Source of the DNA: Ruegeria lacuscaerulensis
Lineage (GTDB): Bacteria; Pseudomonadota; Alphaproteobacteria; Rhodobacterales; Rhodobacteraceae
Direction of reading: 5' to 3'
Length of the DNA stretch: 64,000 nucleotides
NCBI RefSeq assembly: GCF_013033355.1
Contig: NZ_WQDY01000006.1
Location: 62,001 to 126,000 of the forward strand
Shown here: positions 15,006 to 23,872 of the stretch, piece after piece
Layout of the letters: every line of letters starts with the position of its first letter
Position numbering within the stretch: position 1 is the stretch's first letter
Notes under the pieces: model-generated
Told to the model about the DNA's origin: nothing
The model's database searches: none
Seen by the model: only the letters and a program-made list of their open reading frames with translations
Translations under genes and position numbers: made by a program

Positions 15006-17420
15006 TCAACTCTGCTTGATTTCAGCAGGCCGCTTTGCTGGTCTGCGAGTCTTTGATGTCCGAAGTGCTGCTGTCTTAGGCTCTGGCGCAGGCAGGTCAA
15101 GCACTTGTCGCAAGTCTCGAACCATAGCTATCAGCTCGGTTGTAGGTTGCGGAATATCTCCAACAATCCTCTCGATCAGATCAACAGCTTTGCTGCGCTC
15201 TTCCTCGGCGGGTAATAGATCAGACAAACTGTCGAGGGCGCCTTGTTCGTCAAACGTCGTTATGATCGTCTGTTCGTGCAAAAGGCGGCGACGCTGTTCA
15301 ACCGTCAGGTCTTTGAACGGATCCTCGTGTTTAAACACATGAGCCCAACGATCCAATATTTCCGAGCGAAAACTTTGATTGCTGTAGGCCAGCAGGATCA
15401 ACATGCGGACGACAGCTTCGGCGACGCCCCCTTGTTTCATATGGGCCAAAGCGGCCTGCACTTCGGGAAGGGCCTTCAGTCCTTCAGGGTCTGGCAAGGT
15501 TCGATGGGCCGCATTTTTTCGCCCAAACCACGTCGCCACCGGGCCGCCCCACATTGAAAAGAACGCGGCTTCGTACCAGGCATCGCGCAGGTCCCGGCCC
15601 AAGTCCATCATCTGCTCGATCCAGTCCCCTGTCAGTTTCTCCAATTGCAAAAAGGGATTGTCCTGCGCAGCAACCAAGCGGTTTTCCTTGGCCAAGTCAG
15701 CGGCCATTTTCACGGGCAACATCGCAGGCTGAGAGGAAGACGCCAACGCACGTTGCTGCCGCAAAGGATGAAGATCTTGCAAAGCCTGACCCGTGGTCGG
15801 CGTAACCGCAGATTGCACGAAAGGGCGGCCAAAGGTTTCGTAGATATTTGCCTGAGTTTCCGACATATGCGCTACAGCAGCAAAACAGGTCTCGTCCTGC
15901 TGCCCGTCATCCAGCGCTGCCACATCTTTCAGTGTCCGCTCCAAAAAGCGGACTTCGAATTTCTTGTCGAGCCCCTCGCCCTCGACGTTTTCGATCTTCA
16001 TCTCATAAAGCCCCGGCGCCATGGCTTCGACCGTTTCAAGGGTCGAGGCAAGCTCGGTATGCTCTTTCCGCGCGACTTTGGACGATACGAAAATACCCAG
16101 ATGCCCGACTTCGTCGTGCAACATGTAAACGATCCGCTGACCGCGCAGGCGGATTTCTTCTTCGTCGGTATAGGTTGCGGCAATCCAGTTCAGCGCCTGT
16201 TGAGGCGGTGTGATATTGTCACCCTGGCTGGCGAAAACAAATATCGGGCCCTTCACTGCCTTGATGTCGATTGGCACACCGGGCTCCAGCTGCGCCGTGT
16301 TCTTGACCAAACGATTGCCCACAAACAGCTGCTCGACGATCCAGTGGATTTCGGCTTCGTTCAAAATGAAGTAACCACCCCACCAGCGTTCAAAGTCCAG
16401 AAACCGCTGGCGGCCGCCTTCGGGATCACGATAGAGATCAAAGTACTTTCCAAAGTAATTCCGGCTGGGGTTCAGCTGTTCGAAATTCATCACCAGATTG
16501 GCACCGTCAAACTTGCCAGCACCCAGATCGGACCAAAACATCGGCTGCCATGTGCCGCCCAGAACTCCGGCATTGTACCGCATCGGGTTTTCCCCGACTT
16601 CGCCTGACCAAGGGGCAATCGGCGCTCCGTTCAGCACAAGCGGGCCCGTCAAATCGGGGTTGCAGGCCGCCATGATCAACGTGGCCCAACCGCCCTGACA
16701 GTTACCCGTGACAACAGGTTGAGGACTGTTGGGATGGCGGGCGCTTACCGTTCTGACAAATCCGGCCTCAGCATGCATGACATCGGCTAGGGTCTGGCCC
16801 GGCACCGGGTCACGACCAAAGCTGACAAAATAAACCGGGTGCCCCTTGGATAGCGCTACCCCGACCTGACTGTCGGTTTTAAATCCGCCTATTCCTCCAC
16901 CATGGCCCGCCCTTGGATCAATGATCACATACGGGCGTTTGGTGTTGTCGATTTTGACACCTTCAGGCGGCACGATCTGCAACAGCTGATAGTTGCAAGG
17001 CCGCTTGAGCTGCGCGCCATCCACCACAACTTCGTAATCGTAAACCAATACGGGTGGGCACCCAGCAGCTTCGTGTTCAAGGAAAATATCGCCGCGCTCA
17101 CGCAGCACATCCATTGTCAAAGCGACCCGCTGGCTTGCGTCCTTCAGGTAATCCGCCCAATCCTTCGCAATGAATGATGAGCCAGCAATTCGCGCAGACG
17201 CGTCTGCAAGGCCCTGAAGCAGGTTTCGCGTACGCTCGGAGTGATCCGCCGCGATTTTACTGGACTGCAGCGCAGCTGACTTTGACAACAAATTCCATTT
17301 GACCTGCGATTGTTCCAGCGCATTTTCAACGGCACTATAGGTTCTGTCATTTGCGACGGCTGCATCGCGGGCCATATCGGACCCGAACTGCAGAGACTTG
17401 GAATGTGTATTCGGTATCAT
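15006..17420 (-). CDS. DUF3141 protein, PHA-synthase-like alpha/beta hydrolase
   Basis: An 804-residue protein of the DUF3141 family. The centre carries an alpha/beta-hydrolase fold related to poly-3-hydroxyalkanoate synthases: IDPRAGHGGGIGGF, and a nucleophile elbow with cysteine in place of serine (VTGNCQGGWATLIMA), as in class I/III PHA synthases. The downstream HDEVGHLGIF could supply the catalytic histidine. The N-terminal 120 residues and C-terminal 250 residues are helical and unassigned. It lies between fabI and the hydratase/pta gene with gaps of 11 and 6 bases. A role in storage-polymer or acyl-CoA metabolism is inferred; true polymerase activity is unproven. Confidence 0.75.
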   Translation of the reverse strand: MIPNTHSKSLQFGSDMARDAAVANDRTYSAVENALEQSQVKWNLLSKSAALQSSKIAADHSERTRNLLQGLADASARIAGSSFIAKDWADYLKDASQRVALTMDVLRERGDIFLEHEAAGCPPVLVYDYEVVVDGAQLKRPCNYQLLQIVPPEGVKIDNTKRPYVIIDPRAGHGGGIGGFKTDSQVGVALSKGHPVYFVSFGRDPVPGQTLADVMHAEAGFVRTVSARHPNSPQPVVTGNCQGGWATLIMAACNPDLTGPLVLNGAPIAPWSGEVGENPMRYNAGVLGGTWQPMFWSDLGAGKFDGANLVMNFEQLNPSRNYFGKYFDLYRDPEGGRQRFLDFERWWGGYFILNEAEIHWIVEQLFVGNRLVKNTAQLEPGVPIDIKAVKGPIFVFASQGDNITPPQQALNWIAATYTDEEEIRLRGQRIVYMLHDEVGHLGIFVSSKVARKEHTELASTLETVEAMAPGLYEMKIENVEGEGLDKKFEVRFLERTLKDVAALDDGQQDETCFAAVAHMSETQANIYETFGRPFVQSAVTPTTGQALQDLHPLRQQRALASSSQPAMLPVKMAADLAKENRLVAAQDNPFLQLEKLTGDWIEQMMDLGRDLRDAWYEAAFFSMWGGPVATWFGRKNAAHRTLPDPEGLKALPEVQAALAHMKQGGVAEAVVRMLILLAYSNQSFRSEILDRWAHVFKHEDPFKDLTVEQRRRLLHEQTIITTFDEQGALDSLSDLLPAEEERSKAVDLIERIVGDIPQPTTELIAMVRDLRQVLDLPAPEPKTAALRTSKTRRPAKRPAEIKQS

Positions 17421-17431
17421 GAGGGCATCCT

Positions 17432-18196
17432 TTAACCGACGATACTGTATCCGCCGTCGATGGGATGGACCCCACCGGTGACGTTGAATGCTTCGCGACT
17501 GGCAAGAAAAGCGGCATAGGCACCAACATCCTCGATCGTCGCCAAATGGTGCGTGGGTGCTCGGGCGGCGGCATCTGACAGCAGGGCATCGAATTCAGCC
17601 AGCCCAGAGGCAGCCCGTGTTTGTAACGGGCCAGGCGACAATGCGTGAACCGAGATACCCTTTGGCCCCAGCTCCGCAGCAGCATATCGAACAGCAGCTT
17701 CAAGCGCCGCTTTGACCGGGCCCATGATACTGTAATTTTCAACGACCCGGCTGGCACCCAGAAACGAGACCGTCATGCAGGTGCCGCCACGATCCATCAA
17801 TGGTTCTGACAGACGGATCATACGCAAAAAAGAATGGACCGAGATATCCATGGCCAATGCAAACCCCTCGGCCGAGCTGTCCACAACGCGACCATGCAAA
17901 TCATCACGCGGAGCAAACGCGATCGAATGCACCAGTGTATCCAGCCGACCCCACCGCGCGCCAATCTCATCAAGCAGCGCCTGCGTCTGATCTGGTTTTC
18001 GGACATCCAGCGGCATAACGATTTTTGCCCCGACCTGATCCGCGAGGCCTCGCACATGCGGTTCGGCCTTGTCATTGAGATAGGTCAATGCGACCTCGGC
18101 CCCTTGCGCATGCAGGGCGCGGGCACAACCCCAGGCAATCGACTGATCATTGGCCACGCCAATAATCAGCGCTTTCGTTCCATCCAGGCGGAACAT
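17432..18196 (-). CDS. fabI: Enoyl-ACP reductase, FabI-like
   Basis: A short-chain dehydrogenase/reductase of 254 residues in the FabI group, reducing enoyl-ACP (or a similar enoyl thioester) with NAD(P)H. The start is the ATG at 18196 (MFRLDGTKALIIGVANDQSI), preceded by AGAGGATC. The nucleotide-binding motif is GVANDQSIAWGCARAL, and the catalytic Tyr-x6-Lys is ENYSIMGPVKAALE. It heads an operon with DUF3141, the hydratase/pta fusion and ackA. A similar fabI-pta-ackA grouping in rhizobia has been linked to phosphate starvation, but no convincing PHO box was seen here. It may be a second, non-housekeeping FabI. Confidence 0.87.
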   Translation of the reverse strand: MFRLDGTKALIIGVANDQSIAWGCARALHAQGAEVALTYLNDKAEPHVRGLADQVGAKIVMPLDVRKPDQTQALLDEIGARWGRLDTLVHSIAFAPRDDLHGRVVDSSAEGFALAMDISVHSFLRMIRLSEPLMDRGGTCMTVSFLGASRVVENYSIMGPVKAALEAAVRYAAAELGPKGISVHALSPGPLQTRAASGLAEFDALLSDAAARAPTHHLATIEDVGAYAAFLASREAFNVTGGVHPIDGGYSIVG

Positions 18197-18363
18197 GGTG
18201 CCGATCCTCTCGTTTTTTCTGCGCTGCAGCATAGGCGATTCCACCCAAAACCACAAAGTTTACGCTACGGCATAGCGTCCAAAACCGCCCATGCCGCAGC
18301 GCCGCATAACAAGAGAATGTAACAACCGCACAAGAGGTGTGCTGAATATCGGCGGGTTGCCAA

Positions 18364-19692
18364 TCAGATGTCTAAAGTGTGCTCTTTCTCCCAGCGTGAG
18401 AAATGGCTGACGAAGGAATTCCATTCCTGATGCTTCATCTTCAGGTAGGCGCTGGAAAATTCGTGCCCCATCGCCGCCTTCAGCCCCGCGTCACTGTCAT
18501 AGGCGCGCAGCGCGTCCAGCATGTTCAGCGGCAGTTTCGGTGCGTCGGTTACGGTGTGACCCTCAGCATACATGTCGATATCATGACGCGGGCCGGGATC
18601 GGCTTTGGAGCGCAACCCGGACAGCCCCGCCGCGATGATCACCGCTTGCAGCAAATAGGGGTTCGCAGCCCCGTCCGCCAAACGCAGCTCGAACCGGCCC
18701 GGACCGGGCACGCGCACCATATGGGTGCGGTTGTTGCCCGTCCACGTCACGGTATTGGGTGCCCAGGTCGCGCCCGACATGGTGCGCGGGGCATTGATGC
18801 GTTTGTAGCTGTTCACCGTGGGGTTGGTGATCGCAGCCAACGCGCTGGCATGTTTCATTATCCCGCCGAGGAAATGTTTGCCCTTTTCGCTAAGGCCCAC
18901 TTCTCCGGTCGGGCCGTCACCTTCACCCGCGAATACGTTGGTCTTGGCATCAGCCCCCGGTGCATCCCAGACCGAGATATGGGCGTGACAGCCATTACCT
19001 GTCAGTCCCTCGACCGGTTTGGGCATGAAGGTAGCGCGAAACCCGTGTTTCTCGGCCACGGATTTAGTCATGAACTTGAAGAACGAATGCTTGTCGGCGG
19101 TGCGCAGAACGTCGTCGAATTCCCAGTTCATCTCGAACTGGCCATTGGCGTCCTCGTGGTCGTTTTGATACGGGCCCCAGCCCAGATCCAGCATGTAATC
19201 GCAAATCTCACGCACAACGTCATAGCGGCGCATCACCGCCTGCTGGTCATAGCAGGGTTTGGCGGCGGTATCGAACGGGTCGCTGATCTGTTCGCCATCG
19301 GGGGTCAACAGAAAGAACTCGGCCTCGACCCCGGTTTTGACATGCAGCCCTTCGGCGGCGGCCTCGTCGATCAGACGGCGCAGAACGTTGCGCGGGGCTT
19401 GGGCCACGTCTTCACCCTCCATCACACAGTCTGCCGCAACCCACGCAACTTCGGGCTTCCAAGGCAGCTGAATGACCGAGGACGGATCGGGCACCGCCAA
19501 CATGTCAGGGTGCGCCGGGGTCATGTCCAGATAAGTGGCGAACCCGGCAAAGCCTGCGCCTTCGATCTGCATCTCGGCGATGGCTTGTGCAGGGACCAGT
19601 TTGGCCCGTTGTCCACCGAACAGATCGGTGAACGAGATCATGAAGTATTTGACGCCTTTTTCCTTGGCGAAAGCAGCCAGATCTGTCGTCAT
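18364..19692 (-). CDS. Type III glutamine synthetase homologue (GlnT/GmaS)
   Basis: The ATG at 19692 is preceded by GGAAAGGAAAG and gives 442 residues; a longer in-frame extension lacks conservation. Glutamine-synthetase motifs are present: EAEFFLL for metal/glutamate binding, NDHEDANGQFEMNW, the ATP loop GNGCHAHISVWD and RVPGPGRFELRLADGAANPY. Proteins of this subgroup include GlnT and gamma-glutamylmethylamide synthetase (GmaS), which ligates methylamine to glutamate. It follows glxD after 71 bases in a cluster with three glutamate-synthase-like subunits. The two functions cannot be separated from sequence by eye. Confidence 0.82.
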   Translation of the reverse strand: MTTDLAAFAKEKGVKYFMISFTDLFGGQRAKLVPAQAIAEMQIEGAGFAGFATYLDMTPAHPDMLAVPDPSSVIQLPWKPEVAWVAADCVMEGEDVAQAPRNVLRRLIDEAAAEGLHVKTGVEAEFFLLTPDGEQISDPFDTAAKPCYDQQAVMRRYDVVREICDYMLDLGWGPYQNDHEDANGQFEMNWEFDDVLRTADKHSFFKFMTKSVAEKHGFRATFMPKPVEGLTGNGCHAHISVWDAPGADAKTNVFAGEGDGPTGEVGLSEKGKHFLGGIMKHASALAAITNPTVNSYKRINAPRTMSGATWAPNTVTWTGNNRTHMVRVPGPGRFELRLADGAANPYLLQAVIIAAGLSGLRSKADPGPRHDIDMYAEGHTVTDAPKLPLNMLDALRAYDSDAGLKAAMGHEFSSAYLKMKHQEWNSFVSHFSRWEKEHTLDI

Positions 19693-19763
19693 GGTCGGCT
19701 TTCCTTTCCCTGTTGAACCCAAAAGAAAAGGCGCGGCCCCGGTCAGGGTCGCGCCCGCTTGTC

Positions 19764-21092
19764 TCAGAACCCCGGCTTGCCCGGATACCAGTCTGTCCCC
19801 GCCAGAGGCACGCGCGCCATGGCGGCGGCCTCCATCGTCAGAGCACACAGGTCTTCGGGCTCCAGATTGTGCAGATCGTTGTGGCCGCAGGCGCGCGCGA
19901 TGGTCTGCGCCTCAAGCGTCATGACCTTGAGGTAGTTGCGCAGACGCCGCCCGGCCTCGACCGGGTCAAGGCGCGCCGCCAGTTCCGGGTCTTGCGTGGT
20001 GATACCCGCCGGATCGCGGCCTTCGTGCCAATCGTCATAGGCCCCGGTGGTGGTGCCCAGCTTCTGATACTCGGCCTCCCATTTCGGGTCATTGTCCCCC
20101 AGCGCGATCAAAGCCGCCGTGCCGATGGCCACCGCATCCGCGCCCAAAGCCATCGCCTTGGCCACATCCGCGCCATTGCGAATACCGCCCGAGATCACCA
20201 GTTGCACCTCGCGATGCACACCCAGATCTTGCAATGCCTGCACGGCGGGGCGGATACAGGCCAGCGTCGGGATACCCACATGTTCGATGAAGACATCCTG
20301 CGTGGCCGCGGTGCCGCCCTGCATCCCGTCCATCACCACCACATCAGCCCCGGCTTTCACCGCCAGCGCCGTGTCGTAATAGGGTCGCGTCGCGCCGACC
20401 TTCACATAGATCGGTACTTGCCAGCCGGTGATTTCGCGCAACTCTAAGATCTTGATCTCAAGGTCATCCGGGCCCGTCCAATCCGGGTGCCGACAGGCCG
20501 AGCGCTGGTCGATCCCTTTGGGCAGGGTCCGCATCTCGGCCACGCGGTCGCTGATTTTCTGACCCAAAAGCATCCCGCCGCCGCCGGGTTTGGCGCCCTG
20601 ACCCACCACAATCTCGATTGCATCAGCCTTGCGCAGATCGTCGGGGTTCATGCCATAGCGCGAGGGCAGATACTGATAGACCAGCTTGCTGGAATGACCG
20701 CGTTCTTCAGGTGTCATGCCGCCGTCGCCCGTAGTGGTCGAGGTGCCCGCAGCGGACGCGCCGCGACCCAGCGCCTCTTTCGCGGGGCCTGACAGCGCAC
20801 CAAAGCTCATGCCCGCGATGGTGATCGGGATATCCAGTTGGATCGGGTTCTTGGCAAAGCGCGTGCCCAGCGTGACCGAGGTGTCACAGCGTTCGCGATA
20901 ACCTTCCAGCGGATAACGACTGACCGAGGCCCCCAGAAACAGCAGGTCGTCGAAATGCGGCACCTTGCGTTTCGCGCCGCCACCGCGAATGTCATAAATG
21001 CCCGTAGCCGCCGCCCGCCGGATTTCCGCGTTGACCGGGTTGGAAAACGTCTCAGACTGTATCGGCATCGTGCGTGGTGTGTGATCGTCCAT
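19764..21092 (-). CDS. FMN-binding glutamate-synthase-like protein (GlxD/MgsC)
   Basis: This 442-residue protein corresponds to the FMN/iron-sulfur synthase domain of glutamate synthase. The TIM-barrel motifs are ITIAGMSFGALSGPAKEALG, GQGAKPGGGGMLLGQKISD, YVKVGATRPYYDTALAVKAG and ISGGIRNGADVAKAMALGAD. It starts 11 bases after glxC behind GAGGAAG. With the amidotransferase (GlxB/MgsA) and GXGXG (GlxC/MgsB) subunits it reconstitutes the parts of a split glutamate synthase. In methylotrophic bacteria this trio is N-methylglutamate synthase; in rhizobia it is annotated glxBCD. Confidence 0.83.
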   Translation of the reverse strand: MDDHTPRTMPIQSETFSNPVNAEIRRAAATGIYDIRGGGAKRKVPHFDDLLFLGASVSRYPLEGYRERCDTSVTLGTRFAKNPIQLDIPITIAGMSFGALSGPAKEALGRGASAAGTSTTTGDGGMTPEERGHSSKLVYQYLPSRYGMNPDDLRKADAIEIVVGQGAKPGGGGMLLGQKISDRVAEMRTLPKGIDQRSACRHPDWTGPDDLEIKILELREITGWQVPIYVKVGATRPYYDTALAVKAGADVVVMDGMQGGTAATQDVFIEHVGIPTLACIRPAVQALQDLGVHREVQLVISGGIRNGADVAKAMALGADAVAIGTAALIALGDNDPKWEAEYQKLGTTTGAYDDWHEGRDPAGITTQDPELAARLDPVEAGRRLRNYLKVMTLEAQTIARACGHNDLHNLEPEDLCALTMEAAAMARVPLAGTDWYPGKPGF

Positions 21093-21103
21093 AACGGTCT
21101 TCC

Positions 21104-21787
21104 TCAGTATTCTGCCGCGTTGTCGACATCGAAATTATACAGCTGGCGGGCCGAGCCATAGCGTTTGAACTCTTCGGGTTTGGCATCTGCGCCTGCGCGC
21201 TCCAGCAGGTCCGCCAGCAGGGTCAGGTGTTCGGGGCGCATCTCTTTCTCGATGCAATCCGCGCCCAGACTTCTGACCGAGCCGCGCACGAACAGCCGCG
21301 CCTCGTACAGGGAATCCCCCAGCGCGTCGCCCGCATCCCCGCAGACCACCAGCGTCCCCGCCTGCGCCATGAAGGCGGACATGTGGCCGATATTGCCATG
21401 CACCACAATGTCGATCCCCTTCATGGAAATCCCGCAGCGCGAGCTGGCATTGCCCTTGATCACCAGCAACCCGCCATGGCCGGTTGCCCCGGCATATTGG
21501 CTAGCATCGCCTTCGACGATCACCGTGCCCGACATCATATTCTCGGCCACGCCCGGCCCGACCGAGCCTTCGACCCGAACGGTCGCCTGCTGGTTCATCC
21601 CCGCGCAGTAATAGCCGGTTGAGCCTTTGACCGTGACCTCAATCGGAGCATCCAGTCCGACGGCGATGGCATGGCTGCCCTTGGGATTCTGAACCTGCCA
21701 CTGGGTCTGGTTTGTCTCGGTGCTTTGGGCCTGAAGGGCGGCGTTCAGCCCGCGCAGGCCCTGTTCTGCAACGTCATAGCTCTGCAT
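21104..21787 (-). CDS. GXGXG glutamate-synthase-like subunit (GlxC/MgsB)
   Basis: A 227-residue protein equivalent to the C-terminal beta-helix (GXGXG) domain of glutamate synthase. The start is the ATG at 21787, one base past the glxB stop (TGACATG). The repeated turns are seen in GSTGYYCAGMNQQATVRVEG, GHGGLLVIKGNASSRCGISM and GNIGHMSAFMAQAG. This domain is structural and joins amidotransferase and synthase halves. Tight coupling to glxB and glxD supports one complex. Confidence 0.83.
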   Translation of the reverse strand: MQSYDVAEQGLRGLNAALQAQSTETNQTQWQVQNPKGSHAIAVGLDAPIEVTVKGSTGYYCAGMNQQATVRVEGSVGPGVAENMMSGTVIVEGDASQYAGATGHGGLLVIKGNASSRCGISMKGIDIVVHGNIGHMSAFMAQAGTLVVCGDAGDALGDSLYEARLFVRGSVRSLGADCIEKEMRPEHLTLLADLLERAGADAKPEEFKRYGSARQLYNFDVDNAAEY

Positions 21788-21788
21788 G

Positions 21789-22682
21789 TCAGTGGCTCCA
21801 GAAATAGACGGTGGCGGGTTCGGGTTCCCAGACGCGGGCGTCCTCGATCCCCGGCAGTTTGACCAAGGCGCGGTACTCGCTGCCAAAGGCCACATATTGA
21901 TCGGTCTCGGCCATTACCGCCGGTTTGCAGGCGATGGGGTCGCGAACCACGCCGAACCCATCCTTGGTGCCGACCACAAAGGTAAAGAACCCATCAAGGT
22001 CGTGCAGGCTGCTTTCCAGCGCTTCGCCCAGAGTGGCCCCGTTCTGCATTTTCCATGTCAGATAGGCCGCGCCGACCTCGGTATCGTTCATGGATTCGAT
22101 CCGCACGCCTTCGCGCATCAGTTTGCGGCGCAGCGCATTGTGGTTGGACAGCGATCCGTTGTGCACCAAGCACTGATCCGCGCCGGTGTTGAACGGATGC
22201 GCCCCTTCTGTGGTGACAGCGGATTCAGTGGCCATGCGTGTATGGCCAATCCCGTGGCTGCCGGACATCGAGGTCAATTGGAACCGCTCCGCCACCTCCC
22301 GAGGCAATCCAACTTCTTTGTAAATTTCGATCGCATCGCCGTCGGACATGATCCGCAGGCCAGGGCGCAATTCCCTCAGGGCCTGCCGCGCAGCGCTGAC
22401 TTTGTCGTTGGCCATGCTCAGAACCGCATGAGTGTCATTGCGACCCAAGCTGACGGGGCTGGTCAAGACATCGGCCAAATCTTCGGCCAAAGTCTGAAAA
22501 TCCGCGTCCGGATTGTCGGATTGCACGGTGAGCTTCGCCTGATCTCCGACAGGTCCATAAATCGCGATCCCGGCGCTGTCCGGGCCGCGATCTGTCATTG
22601 TGATCAGCATATCTGTCAGCATCGCGCCCAATTGAGGCTCGAGCGTTTTGTCCTTCAAAAAAAGGCCGACAATTCCACACAT
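21789..22682 (-). CDS. Class II glutamine amidotransferase subunit (GlxB/MgsA)
   Basis: A 297-residue Ntn-type glutaminase. After removal of Met1, Cys2 of MCGIVGLFLKD becomes the nucleophile; the conserved DRGPDSAG, GHTRMATESAVT, HPFN and VHNGSLSNH motifs follow. It would release ammonia (or handle methylamine in the Mgs version) for the FMN-dependent partner subunit. It is the first gene of the glxBCD-glnT set, preceded by CAGGAGAAG and by inverted repeats that may be operators. The XRE-cupin regulator gene ends 181 bases upstream on the same strand. Confidence 0.84.
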   Translation of the reverse strand: MCGIVGLFLKDKTLEPQLGAMLTDMLITMTDRGPDSAGIAIYGPVGDQAKLTVQSDNPDADFQTLAEDLADVLTSPVSLGRNDTHAVLSMANDKVSAARQALRELRPGLRIMSDGDAIEIYKEVGLPREVAERFQLTSMSGSHGIGHTRMATESAVTTEGAHPFNTGADQCLVHNGSLSNHNALRRKLMREGVRIESMNDTEVGAAYLTWKMQNGATLGEALESSLHDLDGFFTFVVGTKDGFGVVRDPIACKPAVMAETDQYVAFGSEYRALVKLPGIEDARVWEPEPATVYFWSH

Positions 22683-22721
22683 GCGTCAGCTTCTCCTGTG
22701 TTGAGTTGGGCAGACGCTAAC

Positions 22722-22736
22722 ACCTGAACTTCAGGT
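22722..22736. promoter_or_regulatory. Palindromic operator candidate upstream of glxB
   Basis: ACCTGAA-C-TTCAGGT is a perfect 7-bp inverted repeat about a single base, 40 bases before glxB. On the minus strand it directly follows TTGATA (22737-22742), a possible -35 element. The expected -10 position carries only TTAGCG, so the promoter call is weak. It is a candidate site for the adjacent XRE-cupin regulator. Confidence 0.45.
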
Positions 22737-22754
22737 TATCAACAAAGGGAAATT

Positions 22755-22775
22755 AATATTCATAAGGGGAATATT
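22755..22775. repeat. Second inverted repeat upstream of glxB
   Basis: AATATTC and GAATATT form a perfect 7-bp inverted repeat separated by 7 bases, upstream of the first palindrome relative to glxB. Its sequence differs from the first, so it may bind another regulator, or be chance in an AT-rich stretch. Confidence 0.35.
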
Positions 22776-22863
22776 TTCGGCTATCTATTTCTCCCGCATT
22801 CAAAAATCACGGAGAGCAACCCCGCAAAACCTCAGCAGCGGTTTATCAATCGCCGAATCGTGA

Positions 22864-23574
22864 CTAACGCGTCTGCGGATATGAGATGATCGACAGGTAG
22901 CGGGCTGGCAGTTTGCGCAGCACCTCGGGTCCATGCGGTGCGTCCGCATCAAAGAACAACGTATCACCCGGCTCCAGCAGGTAAATTTGATCGCCGTGTC
23001 TGTAATCGACTTCGCCTTCAAGCATGTAGAGCATTTCAATCCCGTCATGCTGGAACGTCGGGAAAGTGTCGGACTCTTCCGTCAGCGTGATCAGATAGGG
23101 TTCGACCACAACACCACTGGCATTAGACCCCATATGACCCAAAAGGCTGTATTGATGGCCTGCGCGTGTCCCGGCTCTCTCTGTTTCAACGCCCTTTCCC
23201 GCTTTGGTGTGGGTTGCGTTTCGGGTTTCTTCATATCTGCGGAAAAATGCAGTGATCGGTGTGCTCAGAGCATTGGCCAGCGATTGTAGCGTCGTCAATG
23301 AAGGCGATGTGTAGCCGTTTTCGATTTTTGACAGCATACTGATGGATAACCCGGTCAGCCCCGACAATTCCGCAATTGTCACGCCCTGCTGCAACCTCAA
23401 CGCGCGGATTTCACGACCGATCGCCGTTTCGAGGTTCTTTTCACCGGGGTCCCTGACCTTGTGGGGATCCTGAGAAAACTGAGGTTTGGACCTATCGTTT
23501 GATGCTTTCACCAACCTATCCTTAACGCCTTTCGCTTCGTCGTTATCGCCTGCAATTTTCTTGAAGGGAAACAT
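22864..23574 (-). CDS. XRE-family regulator with cupin sensor domain
   Basis: The start chosen is the ATG at 23574 (MFPFKKIAGDNDEAKGVKD), giving 236 residues. A longer in-frame extension would run antisense through the cobalamin riboswitch and is rejected. The helix-turn-helix (TIAELSGLTGLSISMLSKIE) lies at about residues 65-85, and a C-terminal cupin barrel (GIEMLYMLEGEVDYRHGDQ, PGDTLFFDADAPHG) probably senses a small ligand. It is on the same strand as glxBCD-glnT and is the best local candidate to control them. It is divergent from the B12-uptake genes. Confidence 0.83.
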   Translation of the reverse strand: MFPFKKIAGDNDEAKGVKDRLVKASNDRSKPQFSQDPHKVRDPGEKNLETAIGREIRALRLQQGVTIAELSGLTGLSISMLSKIENGYTSPSLTTLQSLANALSTPITAFFRRYEETRNATHTKAGKGVETERAGTRAGHQYSLLGHMGSNASGVVVEPYLITLTEESDTFPTFQHDGIEMLYMLEGEVDYRHGDQIYLLEPGDTLFFDADAPHGPEVLRKLPARYLSIISYPQTR

Positions 23575-23645
23575 ATTTTCAAAACTACATTCCTGCGCAA
23601 CCTCCGGTGATTTGTGTTGACCGGCGATCTGATCTCGGGCAGTGA

Positions 23646-23828
23646 CGCATTTGATGGTTCCCTGGGGCATGCTCCAGCGGTGAAAAGGGAATACGGTGAG
23701 GTTTAAGTGCCAAGTCCGTAACTGCCCCCGCAACTGTAGGCGGTGAGCGAAGCCAATATCCCACTGACATGAATAATGTCGGGAAGGGTGGCCAAGCCTC
23801 GACCCGCAAGTCAGGAGACCTGCCATCG
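23646..23828 (+). ncRNA. Cobalamin riboswitch
   Basis: Conserved pieces of the adenosylcobalamin aptamer occur in order: GATGGTTCCC, AAAAGGGAATACGGTG, AAGTCCG followed by GCCCCCGCAACTGT, a CCCACTGACA block, GTCGGGAAGG, and the B12-box-like GCAAGTCAGGAGACCTGCC at the 3' end. A strong ribosome-binding site (GAAGGAGG, 23861-23868) lies about 35 bases downstream. AAGCCTC at 23794-23800 is complementary to GAGGCTT at 23865-23871, so ligand-dependent masking of that site is possible. It should lower expression of the downstream corrinoid uptake genes when cobalamin is plentiful. The ends are approximate. Confidence 0.92.
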
Positions 23829-23872
23829 CAACCGAAACCAACCCGGGGCGGGGCGTCCTGGAAGGAGGCTTG

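Noticed and set aside
18306..18325. Repeat of TTGTTA upstream of fabI (minus strand) as a possible PHO box
   Set aside because: The copies are 13 bases apart, not 11, and match CTGTCAT poorly.
19692..19848. Longer start for the glutamine-synthetase-like gene
   Set aside because: The added residues are low-complexity and unconserved in type; the ATG at 19692 has a strong ribosome-binding site and gives the usual length.
23575..23841. N-terminal extension of the XRE-cupin regulator to 325 residues
   Set aside because: It would be encoded antisense to the cobalamin riboswitch and has no helix-turn-helix-family similarity; the ATG at 23574 gives the normal length.
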